Shown: positions 25,001 through 33,060 of the stretch, piece after piece | Position numbering within the stretch: position 1 is the first letter of the stretch | Layout of the letters: every line of letters begins with the position of its first letter | Source: Protonemura montana | Lineage: Eukaryota; Arthropoda; Insecta; Plecoptera; Nemouridae | Assembly: GCA_947568835.1 (NCBI GenBank) | Contig: OX387606.1 | Location: 4,154,001 to 4,218,000, forward strand | Reading direction: 5' to 3' | Length of the DNA stretch: 64,000 nt | Notes under the pieces: model-generated | What the model was told of the DNA's origin: nothing | Database searches by the model: none | The model's input: only the letters and a program-made list of their open reading frames with translations | Position numbers and translations under genes: made by a program

Positions 25001-26772
25001 GGCACGGACCTAGAGGAAGAGACTGAAGAAGAGGACGAGGAGACACCGCTCAACGAGTTCCCTCGGGATCTTCTCAGCGTAGTCGAGAAGCTCGGCCACG
25101 GACAGTTCGGCGAGGTACACCTCTGTGAGGTCGCAGAGTTCCCGACCTTCACCGACGGTTTCCGCAGGAGCGCATGCAGCCTTGTGGCTGTCAAGTCGCT
25201 TAGGATGGGGTCGTCGGAGTCAACGAGGTGAGTACTAAGCTGGCGCGATTGTGAACGGCCTGTCGGAGATGCAGTTAAGAAACGAACTACTCAGACCTTT
25301 CAGAAAGCATCTGAATGCTTCTTATTTGTTATTTTCTGTTGAATAATACATTTATGACGCTGTGCTTTGCTGCACTCAGCTGCGTAAAACTGTCGCGTAT
25401 TCAGGTCGTAAAATGTCGTTTTAATTTCTATCGAAGGCTCGATTATGTATATAAATATCACAAGATTGCAGATGTTTTGTCTTCAAGGTCACACCAATAA
25501 TCTTCAAGTGCACATAGTAAGTATCGCTAGCTCGCAAATATGATCGGTCACATTACGACGAGCCATTGATTTTCCTAATCCGTCAACCCGTAAAAGACAA
25601 TTGAAGCCATAATTGCGTAAATACGACCAATCGTATAAAGGCAATGGGAACAGCACCCTGTCTCTTGCACTGGCTGCTTTAGCGATGACCAAACACGGAC
25701 TTTTTCATCCAGGGCGGACTTCCGGGACGAGGCGCGCATTCTGGCACGCTTGCGCGACCCTAACATCGTGCGCGTGCTGGGCACTTGCTTCGACCGGGAG
25801 CCGCTGTGTGTGGTGGTCGAGTACATGGAGGGCGGTGACTTGAACCAGTTCCTGCAAGAGCATCTCGCCGAGACGGCGGCGCCTCTGCCATCGCACGCGA
25901 AGACGCTCAGGTGAGCGAATGACCAACCCGGTAGCTAGGAGCAAAGATTAACCACAAGTATCCAATGCAATTTTTAAAACACATGTCGGTTGGCCGTAGT
26001 TTTGTGGCATAAGTTTTTGGAATCATGCTAACCGCCGAAAAAGCTCACACATACTGTGCATCTCTTTCAGTTACGGTTGCCTAATTTACATGGCGACTCA
26101 AATTTCTTCCGGAATGAAGTATTTGGAGTCGCTGAACTTCATCCACAGGGACTTGGCGGCAAGGTAAGCAACGACCGCTATCACTGATACCCAGAGACAA
26201 TGCAGAACTGACGTTGATGCTGAAGAGTTTTGTTTGTGTGTCCAGAAACTGCCTGGTTGGCTGCAACTACGACATCAAGGTATCAGACTTCGGGATGAGC
26301 AGGGAGCTGTACTCGGCCGACTATTACAAACTCGAGGGACAGACGATGTTGCCGATTCGCTGGATGGCTTGGGAGAGCGTGCTACTGGTAAGAAAATCAT
26401 CAGCAAAGTAATTGGTTTTTCTTTGGTCTTACATGTTCCTCCGATTACCACTGGCTTGTTTTGCTGCAGAATAAGTTCACGACAAAGAGCGACGTGTGGT
26501 CGTTTGCGGTGACCCTCTGGGAGATCCTGACGTTCGCGCGCGAGCAGCCGTTCGAGGATCTCAGCGATGAGAAGGTGATCGACAATGTGACGCACTACTA
26601 CCAGAACGATGGAAGGCACGAATGTTTGCCTTTGCCCTTCAACTGTCCCAAGGAGATCTACGACTTGATGCGGGAGTGCTGGCAGAGGAACGAAGCCGAC
26701 AGACCCAATTTCCGGGAGATACATTTGTTCCTTCAGAGGAAGAATCTTGGATACAAACCCGAGATGGACTAA
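3886..26772 (+). CDS. Ddr: Discoidin domain receptor tyrosine kinase, 5'-partial, 12 exons
   Basis: Receptor tyrosine kinase of the discoidin domain receptor family; vertebrate members bind collagen at the plasma membrane and signal through a cytoplasmic kinase. Twelve exons with GT-AG borders (3886-4033, 8704-8883, 16415-16554, 17160-17367, 20242-20588, 22854-23031, 24359-24549, 24890-25227, 25713-25910, 26071-26163, 26246-26387, 26470-26772) sum to 2466 nt, an open frame of 821 residues plus TAA. Numbering from the first in-window residue, the order is end of the discoidin domain (1-49), discoidin-like domain (50 to about 230), acidic stalk, transmembrane helix (about 290-314), proline-rich juxtamembrane region, and kinase domain (about 530-815). 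The kinase has [13 protein letters not shown] (K566), HRDLAAR (668-674), DFG (688-690) and the YxxxYY activation loop. Signal peptide and most of the discoidin domain lie upstream of the window. Family assignment is very secure; DDR1 versus DDR2 is not meaningful for an arthropod. Confidence 0.96.
4034..8703. other. DDR intron A-B (4.7 kb)
   Basis: Non-coding, AT-rich. It holds a short direct repeat of GCCGGTACAAC units (about 7728-7760) and a foldback TGCACATGTGC/GTGCACATGCA near 7890-7912. A somewhat GC-richer patch lies at 6840-7040. No second gene recognised. Confidence 0.7.
8704..8883 (+). CDS. Ddr: DDR exon B: start of the discoidin-like domain
   Basis: Bounded by GTTGCAG and GTAGGA; phase 1 to phase 1. 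The split Glu codon restores [11 protein letters not shown], followed by [13 protein letters not shown] and GGMGQLVDG, which are hallmark strings of the DDR discoidin-like domain. It ends in LVGHGKG, which continues into YEWVGWKND of the next exon. The following intron is the longest in the window (7.5 kb) and hosts the nested transposon. Confidence 0.95.
8884..10397. other. DDR intron B-C, left of the transposon
   Basis: Non-coding AT-rich sequence between exon B and the transposon; no repeat or gene recognised. Confidence 0.7.
10398..10890 (+). repeat. Left terminal inverted repeat of the transposon
   Basis: Pairs base by base with 13685-14177 (position sum 24575). The outer 475 bp or so show no mismatch that I could find by eye; the inner 20 bp carry a few substitutions. 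It includes a homopolymer of 17 T near 10758-10774. Confidence 0.93.
11008..13077 (-). CDS. Transposase-like protein, 689 aa, intact
   Basis: Single uninterrupted ORF filling most of the space between the long TIRs. I chose the ATG at 13077 ([13 protein letters not shown]); the frame extends 24 nt further upstream only through non-ATG codons. An N-terminal CC...C-x2-C set (C9, C10, C45, C48) looks like a small zinc-binding module, followed by a low-complexity acidic/serine linker (about 60-165). A second Cys/His cluster lies at about 315-370. The C-terminal half shows VICDFAENY (D457), [13 protein letters not shown] (D540) and [17 protein letters not shown] (H575, D581), plausible acidic residues of an RNase-H-like catalytic core. 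I recognise the general type from uncharacterised arthropod transposon-derived proteins but do not assign a named superfamily. No frameshift or stop is visible, so it may be functional. Confidence 0.85.
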   Translation of the reverse strand: MDSFTRAKCCNPFKHVSHTQLKSLLNVQPWMIEKISSIPVGSKICAKCRKDLNNYVKPISSDSPVTTTTSSDGDNSQPGCSGANAESQAYFFRQDAALSNINVGLAELGQSPIVKKKLAQSSYPRKKLKKLEGALKRTTTSDAESDSGQDSADGREMINQLKEKFHSSTSNSEKVHVLTVLPKSCSVRRTVAEFQASERMVRKAKKLVLEKGILSTPNPKPGKTIDRATVDRVKSFYNSDDVSRAMPGKKDYVSVKEASGTRVHIQKRLVLSNLKDLHTQFKDKFPNKKIGFSKFAELRPKNCVLPGASGTHSVCVCTIHQNVKLMIIGADLTKLTVDQSYPITSYHDCLEQLVCDSPLPECHLGECEECPGIEPLKERLTQLLDDEMVDNVIYKQWESTDRCTLQTHIDSSEEFVDSFCAKLVALCRHSFIAKKQSSHQSDIKCGLLPGEFLVICDFAENYAFVLQDEAQGFHWNNASATIHPFVAYYKEGGEERHISFVVISESLIHNTVAVHLFIKKLVSFLHNKFQTIKKMFFFSDGAASQYKNRKNFANLCHYQRDFGADVEWHFTATSHGKSACDGVGGTVKRLAARASLQRPYESQIITPRQLFDWAVEAIPTINFTFGTIEEHQDTEQLLATRFASSRPIPGTQKLHCFVPVSEHSVATRVFSSSPLFEEARVIGQSETKK
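13685..14177 (-). repeat. Right terminal inverted repeat of the transposon
   Basis: Reverse complement of 10398-10890, with a homopolymer of 17 A near 13801-13817. It ends in GGAATGACCC at 14177. Confidence 0.93.
14178..16414. other. DDR intron B-C, right of the transposon
   Basis: Non-coding. The notable item is a C homopolymer plus CA microsatellite at 16141-16194. Nothing else recognised. Confidence 0.7.
16141..16194 (+). repeat. C homopolymer followed by CA microsatellite
   Basis: Thirteen C (16141-16153) followed, after TCG, by a CA dinucleotide tract with one C interruption. It lies 220 nt before the acceptor of DDR exon C. Confidence 0.95.
16415..16554 (+). CDS. Ddr: DDR exon C: discoidin-like domain, middle part
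   Basis: Acceptor TTTGGCAG, donor GTAAAC; phase 1 to phase 0. It encodes [12 protein letters not shown], then [22 protein letters not shown], the strand-rich core of the discoidin-like domain. Two N-glycosylation sequons are visible, NDT (N118) and NFS (N139, residues numbered from the window's first exon). Confidence 0.95.
16555..17159. other. DDR intron C-D (605 bp)
   Basis: AT-rich intron with regular splice borders; nothing else seen. Confidence 0.8.
17160..17367 (+). CDS. Ddr: DDR exon D: discoidin-like domain, final part
   Basis: Acceptor GCTTGCAG, donor GTACGT; phase 0 to phase 1. It encodes [22 protein letters not shown], a sequon NVT (N192), then [22 protein letters not shown]. The last string corresponds to the conserved terminal strands (FL-x-F-x-W-x-L-x-SE-x-SF) of vertebrate DDR discoidin-like domains. 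Confidence 0.95.
17368..20151. other. DDR intron D-E (body)
   Basis: Mostly AT-rich non-coding sequence. It includes a CpG-rich island (about 19060-19660) next to a cluster of TAAT-type motifs (about 19270-19300). A 156-codon open frame at 19448-19918 lies over the CpG-rich part and resembles no protein I know. Confidence 0.65.
19060..19660. other. CpG-rich island with GCCGAC repeats
   Basis: CpG-dense sequence in an AT-rich intron. It contains GCCGACGCCGAC-type repeats at about 19068-19105 and again a CGACGTCGACG-rich stretch at 19610-19655. Between them, near 19270-19300, is a run of TAAT/ATTA motifs. It could be an intronic enhancer or alternative promoter, but this is inference from composition only. 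Confidence 0.4.
20152..20219 (+). repeat. Seven tandem 10-bp units with CTAAC branch-point-like motif
   Basis: The unit CGGCTAACTC (variants TGACTAACTC and TGGCTAACTC) is repeated seven times, placing CTAAC branch-type adenosines at 20158, 20168, 20178, 20188, 20198, 20208 and 20218. The last is 24 nt before the exon at 20242, an ideal branch-point distance. CTAAC matches the metazoan branch-site consensus YTNAY. Confidence 0.9.
20242..20588 (+). CDS. Ddr: DDR exon E: extracellular stalk and transmembrane helix
   Basis: Acceptor CATTGCAG, donor GTGAGC; phase 1 to phase 0. The exon encodes a sequon NFS (N231), a roughly 60-residue polar, acidic stalk, and one hydrophobic helix starting [15 protein letters not shown] and ending before RNRKSR, a typical positive-inside stop-transfer. 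The helix contains a GxxxG motif (GLVIG), commonly linked to helix dimerisation; DDRs are constitutive dimers, so this fits but is inference. The acceptor is preceded by a tandem array of seven CTAAC motifs. Confidence 0.95.
20589..22853. other. DDR intron E-F
   Basis: AT-rich intron containing the MITE-like element 21499-21796 and a short GT tract near 22183-22200. The acceptor is a TAG preceded by a C/T-rich tract. No gene seen. Confidence 0.75.
21499..21796 (+). mobile_element. MITE-like foldback element, 298 bp
   Basis: Terminal inverted repeats of about 53 bp start TTGACAAAAACTATTTG at 21499 and end with the complement at 21796, with only a few mismatches. The interior has no coding capacity. 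A reverse-oriented relative lacking one end occurs at 37453-37688. No target duplication is obvious. Confidence 0.82.
22854..23031 (+). CDS. Ddr: DDR exon F: cytoplasmic juxtamembrane, first tyrosine cluster
   Basis: Acceptor CGCGTAG, donor GTAACT; phase 0 to phase 1. It encodes 59 residues with tyrosines in VYGQV, LYHEPF, NQYADG and NSPDYAD. The last joins with the next exon into [17 protein letters not shown], which parallels the HYAEADI...NTYAVP/NTYSVP stretch of human DDR1 and DDR2, a region carrying docking tyrosines. Confidence 0.92.
23032..24358. other. DDR intron F-G
   Basis: AT-rich, with a TA microsatellite near 23904-23922 followed by GTGTGTG. Nothing else recognised. Confidence 0.75.
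24359..24549 (+). CDS. Ddr: DDR exon G: proline-rich juxtamembrane region
   Basis: Acceptor GCTTCAG, donor GTAAGA; phase 1 to phase 0. It begins [13 protein letters not shown] and then runs into proline-rich sequence with [18 protein letters not shown] and KPPPVPPPP, plus EKYYATSE. Several PxxP motifs could bind SH3 domains (inference). Vertebrate DDR1/2 lack a block like this directly after the YAVP/YSVP motif. Confidence 0.93.
24550..24889. other. DDR intron G-H (340 bp)
   Basis: Short AT-rich intron separating the two exons that encode the proline-rich insertion; no other feature seen. Confidence 0.85.
24890..25227 (+). CDS. Ddr: DDR exon H: end of proline-rich region and kinase N-lobe
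   Basis: Acceptor CCCTCAG, donor GTGAGT; phase 0 to phase 2. The first third is proline-rich ([11 protein letters not shown]), followed by a strongly acidic patch ([12 protein letters not shown]). The kinase starts at [20 protein letters not shown] (glycine-rich loop, residues about 532-540), then LVAVKSL with the ATP-anchoring lysine K566. FPR-x-LL...EKLG[12 protein letters not shown] is nearly diagnostic for DDRs. Confidence 0.96.
25228..25712. other. DDR intron H-I (485 bp)
   Basis: Ordinary intron inside the kinase domain, between the VAVK exon and the helix C exon. Confidence 0.85.
25713..25910 (+). CDS. Ddr: DDR exon I: kinase helix C, hinge
   Basis: Acceptor ATCCAG, donor GTGAGC; phase 2 to phase 2. 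It encodes [21 protein letters not shown] with the helix C glutamate (E583), and the hinge segment [21 protein letters not shown]. The gatekeeper position, read by alignment with CMITDYMENGDLNQFL of human DDR1, is valine (V612, codon 25816-25818), not threonine. Confidence 0.96.
26071..26163 (+). CDS. Ddr: DDR exon J: kinase catalytic loop
   Basis: Acceptor TCTTTCAG, donor GTAAGC; phase 2 to phase 2; 93 nt. It encodes [23 protein letters not shown], with the catalytic-loop HRD (668-670). The arginine that ends the HRDLAAR receptor-kinase signature is completed across the junction. Confidence 0.96.
26246..26387 (+). CDS. Ddr: DDR exon K: kinase activation loop
   Basis: Acceptor TGTCCAG, donor GTAAGA; phase 2 to phase 0. 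It encodes [22 protein letters not shown] and LPIRWMAWE. The metal-binding DFG (688-690) and the three activation-loop tyrosines Y696, Y700 and Y701 match DDR1/2. All residues needed for catalysis appear present. Confidence 0.96.
26470..26772 (+). CDS. Ddr: DDR exon L: kinase C-lobe and stop codon
   Basis: Acceptor GCTGCAG; opens [20 protein letters not shown] and ends at TAA 26770-26772. It contains the DVWSF segment, [19 protein letters not shown] and RPNFREIH motifs of tyrosine-kinase C-lobes. The protein stops about 15 residues after the kinase fold, as in vertebrate DDRs, which also have almost no C-terminal tail. Confidence 0.96.
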   Translation, partial: NKFTTKSDVWSFAVTLWEILTFAREQPFEDLSDEKVIDNVTHYYQNDGRHECLPLPFNCPKEIYDLMRECWQRNEADRPNFREIHLFLQRKNLGYKPEMD

Positions 26773-27971
26773 ATGTTAAGTTTGTCAAGGCAATGGGAAA
26801 CAATAACACAAACAGCTATTTACTGGGTTGTTATTTATGATAACTAATCGGTTGTAACATAGAGATGATATTTCAATTGTGATACAAGTTTTAATCAGAA
26901 TAAGGCATTATATAAAAAAAAAATACTCAGTAGGCCAGACTATATCTTATAATTGGCTGGGAAGTTTTGTGAACTCTTATTTTCTTCAGAAAGTTACATC
27001 TCTCGAACTTCGAAGTAAAATTTGTTGATGAAAGTACACTAAGGAAAGGTCACGACTGGAAATGAACTTCAAAGAATGACATATCAAAATTGAATTTTCC
27101 AAGCTGCGAGGCTCTCCAATGAGTTTCGCACTAAAAAAAAAAACTTGCATCGAATCATGATTTTTTTTTACTGTTTGCTGAGTTTTAGATTAAGTGCAAG
27201 TAAATTTTATAAGAATCTAGTAAAGAAGTGAATGGTTCGCTTCGGTTTTTTAATGTTGTCTTGCAGTGTTCATCCCAGTAATTTCGTTCCCCATTGTAAG
27301 CAATCGCCGTGCCTTCTCTCGTAGACCTGTTCGAGGCTAGACATATTCTCGGCTTACATCAATTACGACAATTTAGACACCGTATTTTCCCACTTTATGT
27401 AAGGCCATATCGAACTACATGGTAATGACTGATTTGCGTTTGTATATAGGAGTTTTAAGTACCTAAACGAGCACTGAATGTATTACGTTATTTAATTTTC
27501 TCGACCCAGAATGTCTAGATAGGAAAGATATTCAGGATGGATCCTGCGTATATATGTATAAAACAAAAATACTAATTGTTATTAAAGATAATTAATTCGA
27601 GTGGCGATGGTATTTTGGTGCCTAAATAACGATATCGACACAATTTTAATTATAGCTGCGTACACTGTTGTGCACTTGCAAAACTGGGTACACAACTTTA
27701 TTATCGATGTAGATATCGGTTGTCAAATAGTTTCTACCAAAATATCTTTAAACGTGTAAATAATTGGATAATTAAGTGTATAAATGTAATGATTGAGTAT
27801 GAGCAATGCGGATAGTTGTATTTTATCTCTCCCCAGAACGAAGCAATGTTCCCGTTAGTGTACCTACTCCTATCGATCCAGTATTGTTTAGAATCAGTTT
27901 AATGGCAATGTAGGTAATAAAATCGCTGTAGGGTTCGCTTTCACTCGTTAGTATCCGACTTGTACGCTGGT
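26773..27971 (+). other. Probable DDR 3' untranslated region
   Basis: AT-rich sequence directly after the DDR stop codon, with no ORF of note. An AATAAA polyadenylation signal occurs at 27916-27921, 1.1 kb after the stop. Transcript end is not determinable from sequence alone. Confidence 0.45.
27916..27921 (+). promoter_or_regulatory. Candidate polyadenylation signal AATAAA
   Basis: Canonical hexamer downstream of the DDR stop codon. Such hexamers are common by chance in AT-rich DNA. Confidence 0.3.
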
Positions 27972-28376
27972 AGCGTTGAGTGTAGGTTATAGGTAGAGTT
28001 TCAACGTCAATGTTACAGTCTCTGCGTGAAAAATGACTACCTTACCGACAAAAATGCAGAGTACCGGACAATCACGTTAAGTGGAGCCACTGTCGTATGA
28101 ATTTTAGTTTCGATATTTCTCGTAGGTTAACTCACTTTTCAAACTTTTCATGCTCAAAACATCTTCATCAATGTTTACCTCAACGATTGATACACATGTA
28201 ACGATATTCATAAGCGAGTAACCTACTGTAAATATCGAAATTAAAATTCATACGACAGTGGCTCCACTTAACGTGAACTTCCGGTACTCTGCATTTTTGT
28301 CGGTAAGGTAGTCATTTTTCACGCAGAGACTGTAACATTGACGTTGAAACTCTACCTATAACCTACACTCAACGCT
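27972..28376 (+). mobile_element. Foldback MITE-like element, 405 bp
   Basis: Arms of about 150 nt (27972-28120 and 28228-28376) begin AGCGTTGAGTGTAGG and end with its complement. I count four mismatches in the 147 outermost pairs. The loop of about 100 nt is unpaired except near its edges. A GGT triplet flanks both ends and may be a 3-bp target duplication. There is no coding capacity. Confidence 0.85.
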
Positions 28377-31300
28377 GGTAGATCGAATGCGAATCATGAC
28401 CCTGAACCTATTCTACCAGATGACTGGTACTTGGTTGCAGTCATTCAACAATCGTTAGTAGCAGTGGTTGGCTAGGTAATCACACAAGTTCTTACAAGTT
28501 AAGTCAAGCATATTCTGTCTGCGGGGTCTCCAATCGAAAGAAGTGGGATATTATCAAGTAACCAATCGTTTACAATTCGAAAGATGTTAAAACTTATATC
28601 GATTTTAGTGAATCACGTGTGAACATAACCTATACATTTGTGTGGAGACATCGCTTCGAAGATCTATGCAGGATTAATTGTGTTCGAATGGATAGGGTAA
28701 GTTTTTAAAACCCAGTTTCCTGACTGAGATTATGTGGTGAAACACACAACGATTGTGGAATTTTAAACACTGGGGGTTTTATCATAAACCTGCAAACATA
28801 GATACATTTGTATTATTTATCTTCTTTAATTATCCAGGAATTGCTAGCAGTAAATGAGACCGATCTTCTCTTCCCTTATGCCGGTTTCTGGCTTCTTTTT
28901 TAGAAGAATAAAAATATCAATACAGGTAAATAACCTTAAAGTTACTACGAGATACAACGTACTTACCATGTGCGCTGCAAGCTCTCACAAGTGTTACCCC
29001 GACCAAGCAAGCAACCTAACCAGTAGGGCCGCAAAACTCGGCTGGCGTCGACATCAGCGTCGGCATCGTTTTGTTTTAACTTCCCCCGTCTACCGCGCGA
29101 TGACTCTGACGTCCCCCTTCATCCTCATTCCGATATCCAGCCTTTTGAAAACACCACGGCAATCTGCGCACAGAAGCCAGCATCCTTTGCCACTTTATTT
29201 TCTTATCATCGTGATGGATTCCCCTAGCCGAATTGCCTTTAATGATATGCCGAGAGGAAATTAAAGATAGCTACGATAAGAAATGTAATGCAACGTGTGC
29301 ATTAGCCTGTTTAAAACCGAGTGTTATGCGCCGGTGTGGGACCCATTATGTGAAGATAGGGATGAAAAATTAATCTTTTTCCTCGCGACGCAATTCTCTG
29401 TCCTGGCTGGAACTTTTCCTAATGATCGCGATCAGGCGAGAAGCGTTTCCTTGTGTGGGCGCGTGCATTGTGCAATCAACATGCTACCATCTTGATTGGT
29501 TGCAGATGTTTTTCTTACATTTTGGGCTGCCTAAACTGAAAAGCAAAAATGGCTTACTTTGTTTTTGGAACCGATATTGCAATTTCCTGAATGTTATTAC
29601 ACGATTCTCCATGCGATTGCAGTTAAGTTAGTGTAGGTTCATTGAATTATTTCAATGTTTTACATTTTAATTAGCTTAGTAATTATTTTCTTTCGTGATG
29701 TGAACAGGACGACGACCGAGAGACCGCGTAATGGGTTTGTTTTCATCGGCAAGGTTGAACTGATAACAAAAACATGGACGGGAATGGTTTACAAGTAGCG
29801 CGATCACTATTGGCAGTTTTTTGTTCGAATTTTATTTCTGTTAACCATGCATAACATGTCATTAGACCACAAATAAACAGTGCTTTCCATAATAACCGCT
29901 TCTCGTCAGAAACCGCGTTGAACATGATGCACACAGAATATACACTGAACTGGAAGCGCACTTTATTTGCGACCCTTTTCAAAGTATATTTCATTACATC
30001 AATGGTTATGGGATCGAATCTTTTCACGTGCTCCCAAAAGACAATCCATCCACCACCAAAAAGGCATCAATGGAGCATCATTCCATAGAAAATTGATGCA
30101 AGCAAACACAAAAAAAAAAAGTTGTCATTCTCTGTTCATGCATGTTCATACACTTGATATATCAAGCACGTCTTTTCTTACATTCGCTTGATCGATCTCC
30201 GTGATTCCCCGTAATATAACAGAAGAGTCAAATGATGCACGGGGAGCCGCGTTGGGTGCTATCAGCGTGGGGCGCGCCGGTTGCAAATGTCCCCCACTTT
30301 TCCTCTTTATCATCCATAGAAATCTGTCGTCTCTTTGTCACCTCTGGCCCGGAGCGTTTTCCCCACCCGTTCGCTCATTCTCTTCATATACCAGACGAGA
30401 GATCCACTTGGCTAGCCTCGGGCAAAACTGCAACTTCAAAATGAGCTCTCCATCCATCCACTCTGTGCCCCGCTCTGTGGCATGGCGTTCGGGTCGCTCG
30501 CTCTCCTTCGCACGCCAGCCCCGGTTCAAGTGATAAAAGCGAATAATATTTCAGCAATCTACGTTCGTGTTATACCTACTCATCGAGAGGAGCTTTTTTT
30601 AAAAGACGTGTCGACGACAGCGCCGCTGTGTGAGTAAGGCGAGGACGCGAACGATGACATTAGAACGCCATTTTTATGATGGTGAAGGGAAGCCAAGGTG
30701 ACGGAAACTCGCCATATTTTCTGCTTCGTGATCCGGCAAGATTCTTTCTTATCCACCCTCCATTTAGTCTTTGACCCTTGGCGTTTCTCGCCGTCCCCTT
30801 TCCCGTTGCAAGCAATGCAAGGGGTCGCCCTATCTGCGTCAGTCGACGATATTCATATCAATCCATGGGCAAGTGCACGGCTGAACATTCCAGGTCCCAA
30901 TTAGCAACGTATTTATAAATGGCTCAAAGCGACTATTCGCCGTTCGAAATCCCCTCTAGCTCTAACCCACACATGCATGATTGCATGATTGTGCTCGTTT
31001 GTTAATTAAAGATGTGATATTAATCGTGCAAACGCGGTAATTGTACCTTTGAAATTGAAGACAGGGGTTCCTGGAATTTGACCACAAGCAGCCATGTCCT
31101 TGCGAGCACAGGAATCAGGACACTCGCTTGTCGCGACATGCGGCGGAATCTCAAGTCTCCGCGGGGATGAGCGACGAGCTGCCCTATGAATACTAACGCA
31201 AACATAAAGGTAGACTCGGAAAACTGTGTATTTCATCTCAATTTCCCCGGGAAAACCGCTCGTGTTTGCACATTCTTGCGCCGAGTAATAGATACAAGTT

Positions 31301-33048
31301 AAGCCGCATTTGCATGCCTTTTGGTGGCCCCTGCATGGCTATCGCGAGGCGGAGTCGACGTCGGTATTTTACCTAGCATAATATAAAATTCAATTGAGTT
31401 CCCGAGCAGCGACGGTGGAGAACGTCATCGCGTATGGTATCTCCACAGAGTTTCCATTACCGCGGAACATTTTTAGTAGTGCTTCGGTTTCATCTCGCGG
31501 GACAGCGCTGTCCCCTAAACTCATTTCCACCGTGAAACACCGCGCGATACAAAACATTGAGAGGTAAAAAATATCATTTTTTCAAAGTGTCTTGATCCAA
31601 TTGTCCGTATCGGTGTAGAGTATTTCGTAACATACACACATACACTCCGGCAAATGTTTACTCGCTTCAATCGAGAAGTGAGCGCGATCGAGGCGTACAC
31701 GGTTCGCCGCCTCGAATGAAATATGTACCTACTCTATTTGTCAAAGAGGATAAAATATCGCTCTCAAATGTTATCGAGCATATTCCAATGCTGCACCTAC
31801 TGAAACGCTAATGAAGATTTACTCGCCTGATGAAATGCAATTTTCCATTTTCCATATTGTTACTAAAAGAATTGAAAAACAATCCCCGCGCTTTCGCACG
31901 CTCCATGGCACATATAAAATTATGCCAAACGCTCATTAGTCACCATTATAGTAACAATAGATAACGATGGGAACATTATAAATGGTTCGCACTGGTTTTC
32001 GAACTCTCAGCTGCGGTAACGATGATTTATCGCTGGGAAAACAACTGAATTGTTGCTAAGCCTATGTCTGTACCTCGACACAATTCTTCGCCGTCGCAGG
32101 TATTCGCGGCATCCGCCATCATCAGCTTTGATTACAGAATCTCTTTTCCACTTTTTACTGCTTTATTTTGTTTTTATTAATTGCTCGAATGTTTCGCCGG
32201 CAAAACTTGCGCGCTTAATTATAAATTTTCCTGAAACTTGAAAGATTTCTCTGTGATGCCTCTTAATTAAACTGTGATAAAATTACGTTATTAGCAATGT
32301 TTTTTTTTGTTTTTTTTACGGGTACTCATTCGGATGGGTATCACATTTTGCGAACAAGTTAAAGATTGCGCGTCACTTTGCAGGGGCGGCTGGGCAAAGT
32401 TGGGGCGTCCGCCCAGAGGCCTTTAATTGCAGCTGAGAACGCGGGAAAATAAATCAATTACGTGGTGAGACTGATAACCCAATTACTGGAAACGGGAAGA
32501 GAAAGGATATATATTGACTTAGTGGAGTTGGTTGGAGGGCCCAGAGCTTAGAGGAGTGCGCTAGAGGTGGAAAGAGATTTCAATGGAATGCGTTGCAGAG
32601 GCGCGATTGAGCGGACTTAACCATCTGGCTAGATTTCCCACTAATTAGGGGTTTTAGCCTCTCGCGCTCCAGAGTAATGAGCGGCTGGCAGCCCCCGAAG
32701 TGAACGAAAGACTCTCTCTTTAAACAACGCCGAGACTCTCGTTTGGGGATTTGAAAATGGCTCTGGATTTCATCCATTAATATGCAAATTTTGTTTCTGC
32801 TGAAAAAAAAAATACTTCACACACCTTTAACGGCGCTTTGCATATGTGAAGATGCTTCTTGTTGCGACGCCAGAGAACTGCAGCTAAACAAATAAATATA
32901 ATTACACTGCACTATCGTACTAACTGGCAGATTTAATTTCATGTTTAACCGACTGATTAACAACGAGTAAGTACCAACAACGTTAGTTGTCTAATTTTTT
33001 CTATCGTTTGCTTTCCGTTTGCCATCGCTGACGTGTGGCGGAGGGGGT
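28377..33048. other. Intergenic sequence, no gene recognised
   Basis: AT-rich DNA with only short random-looking open frames. It includes a CpG patch near 29040-29110. No RNA gene, repeat array or conserved protein motif was recognised. Confidence 0.55.
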
Positions 33049-33060
33049 GGGGGGGGGGGG
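33049..33060 (+). repeat. Homopolymer of 12 G
   Basis: Run of 12 G after GGAGGGGGT; part of the window-wide set of long G/C tracts. Confidence 0.95.
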
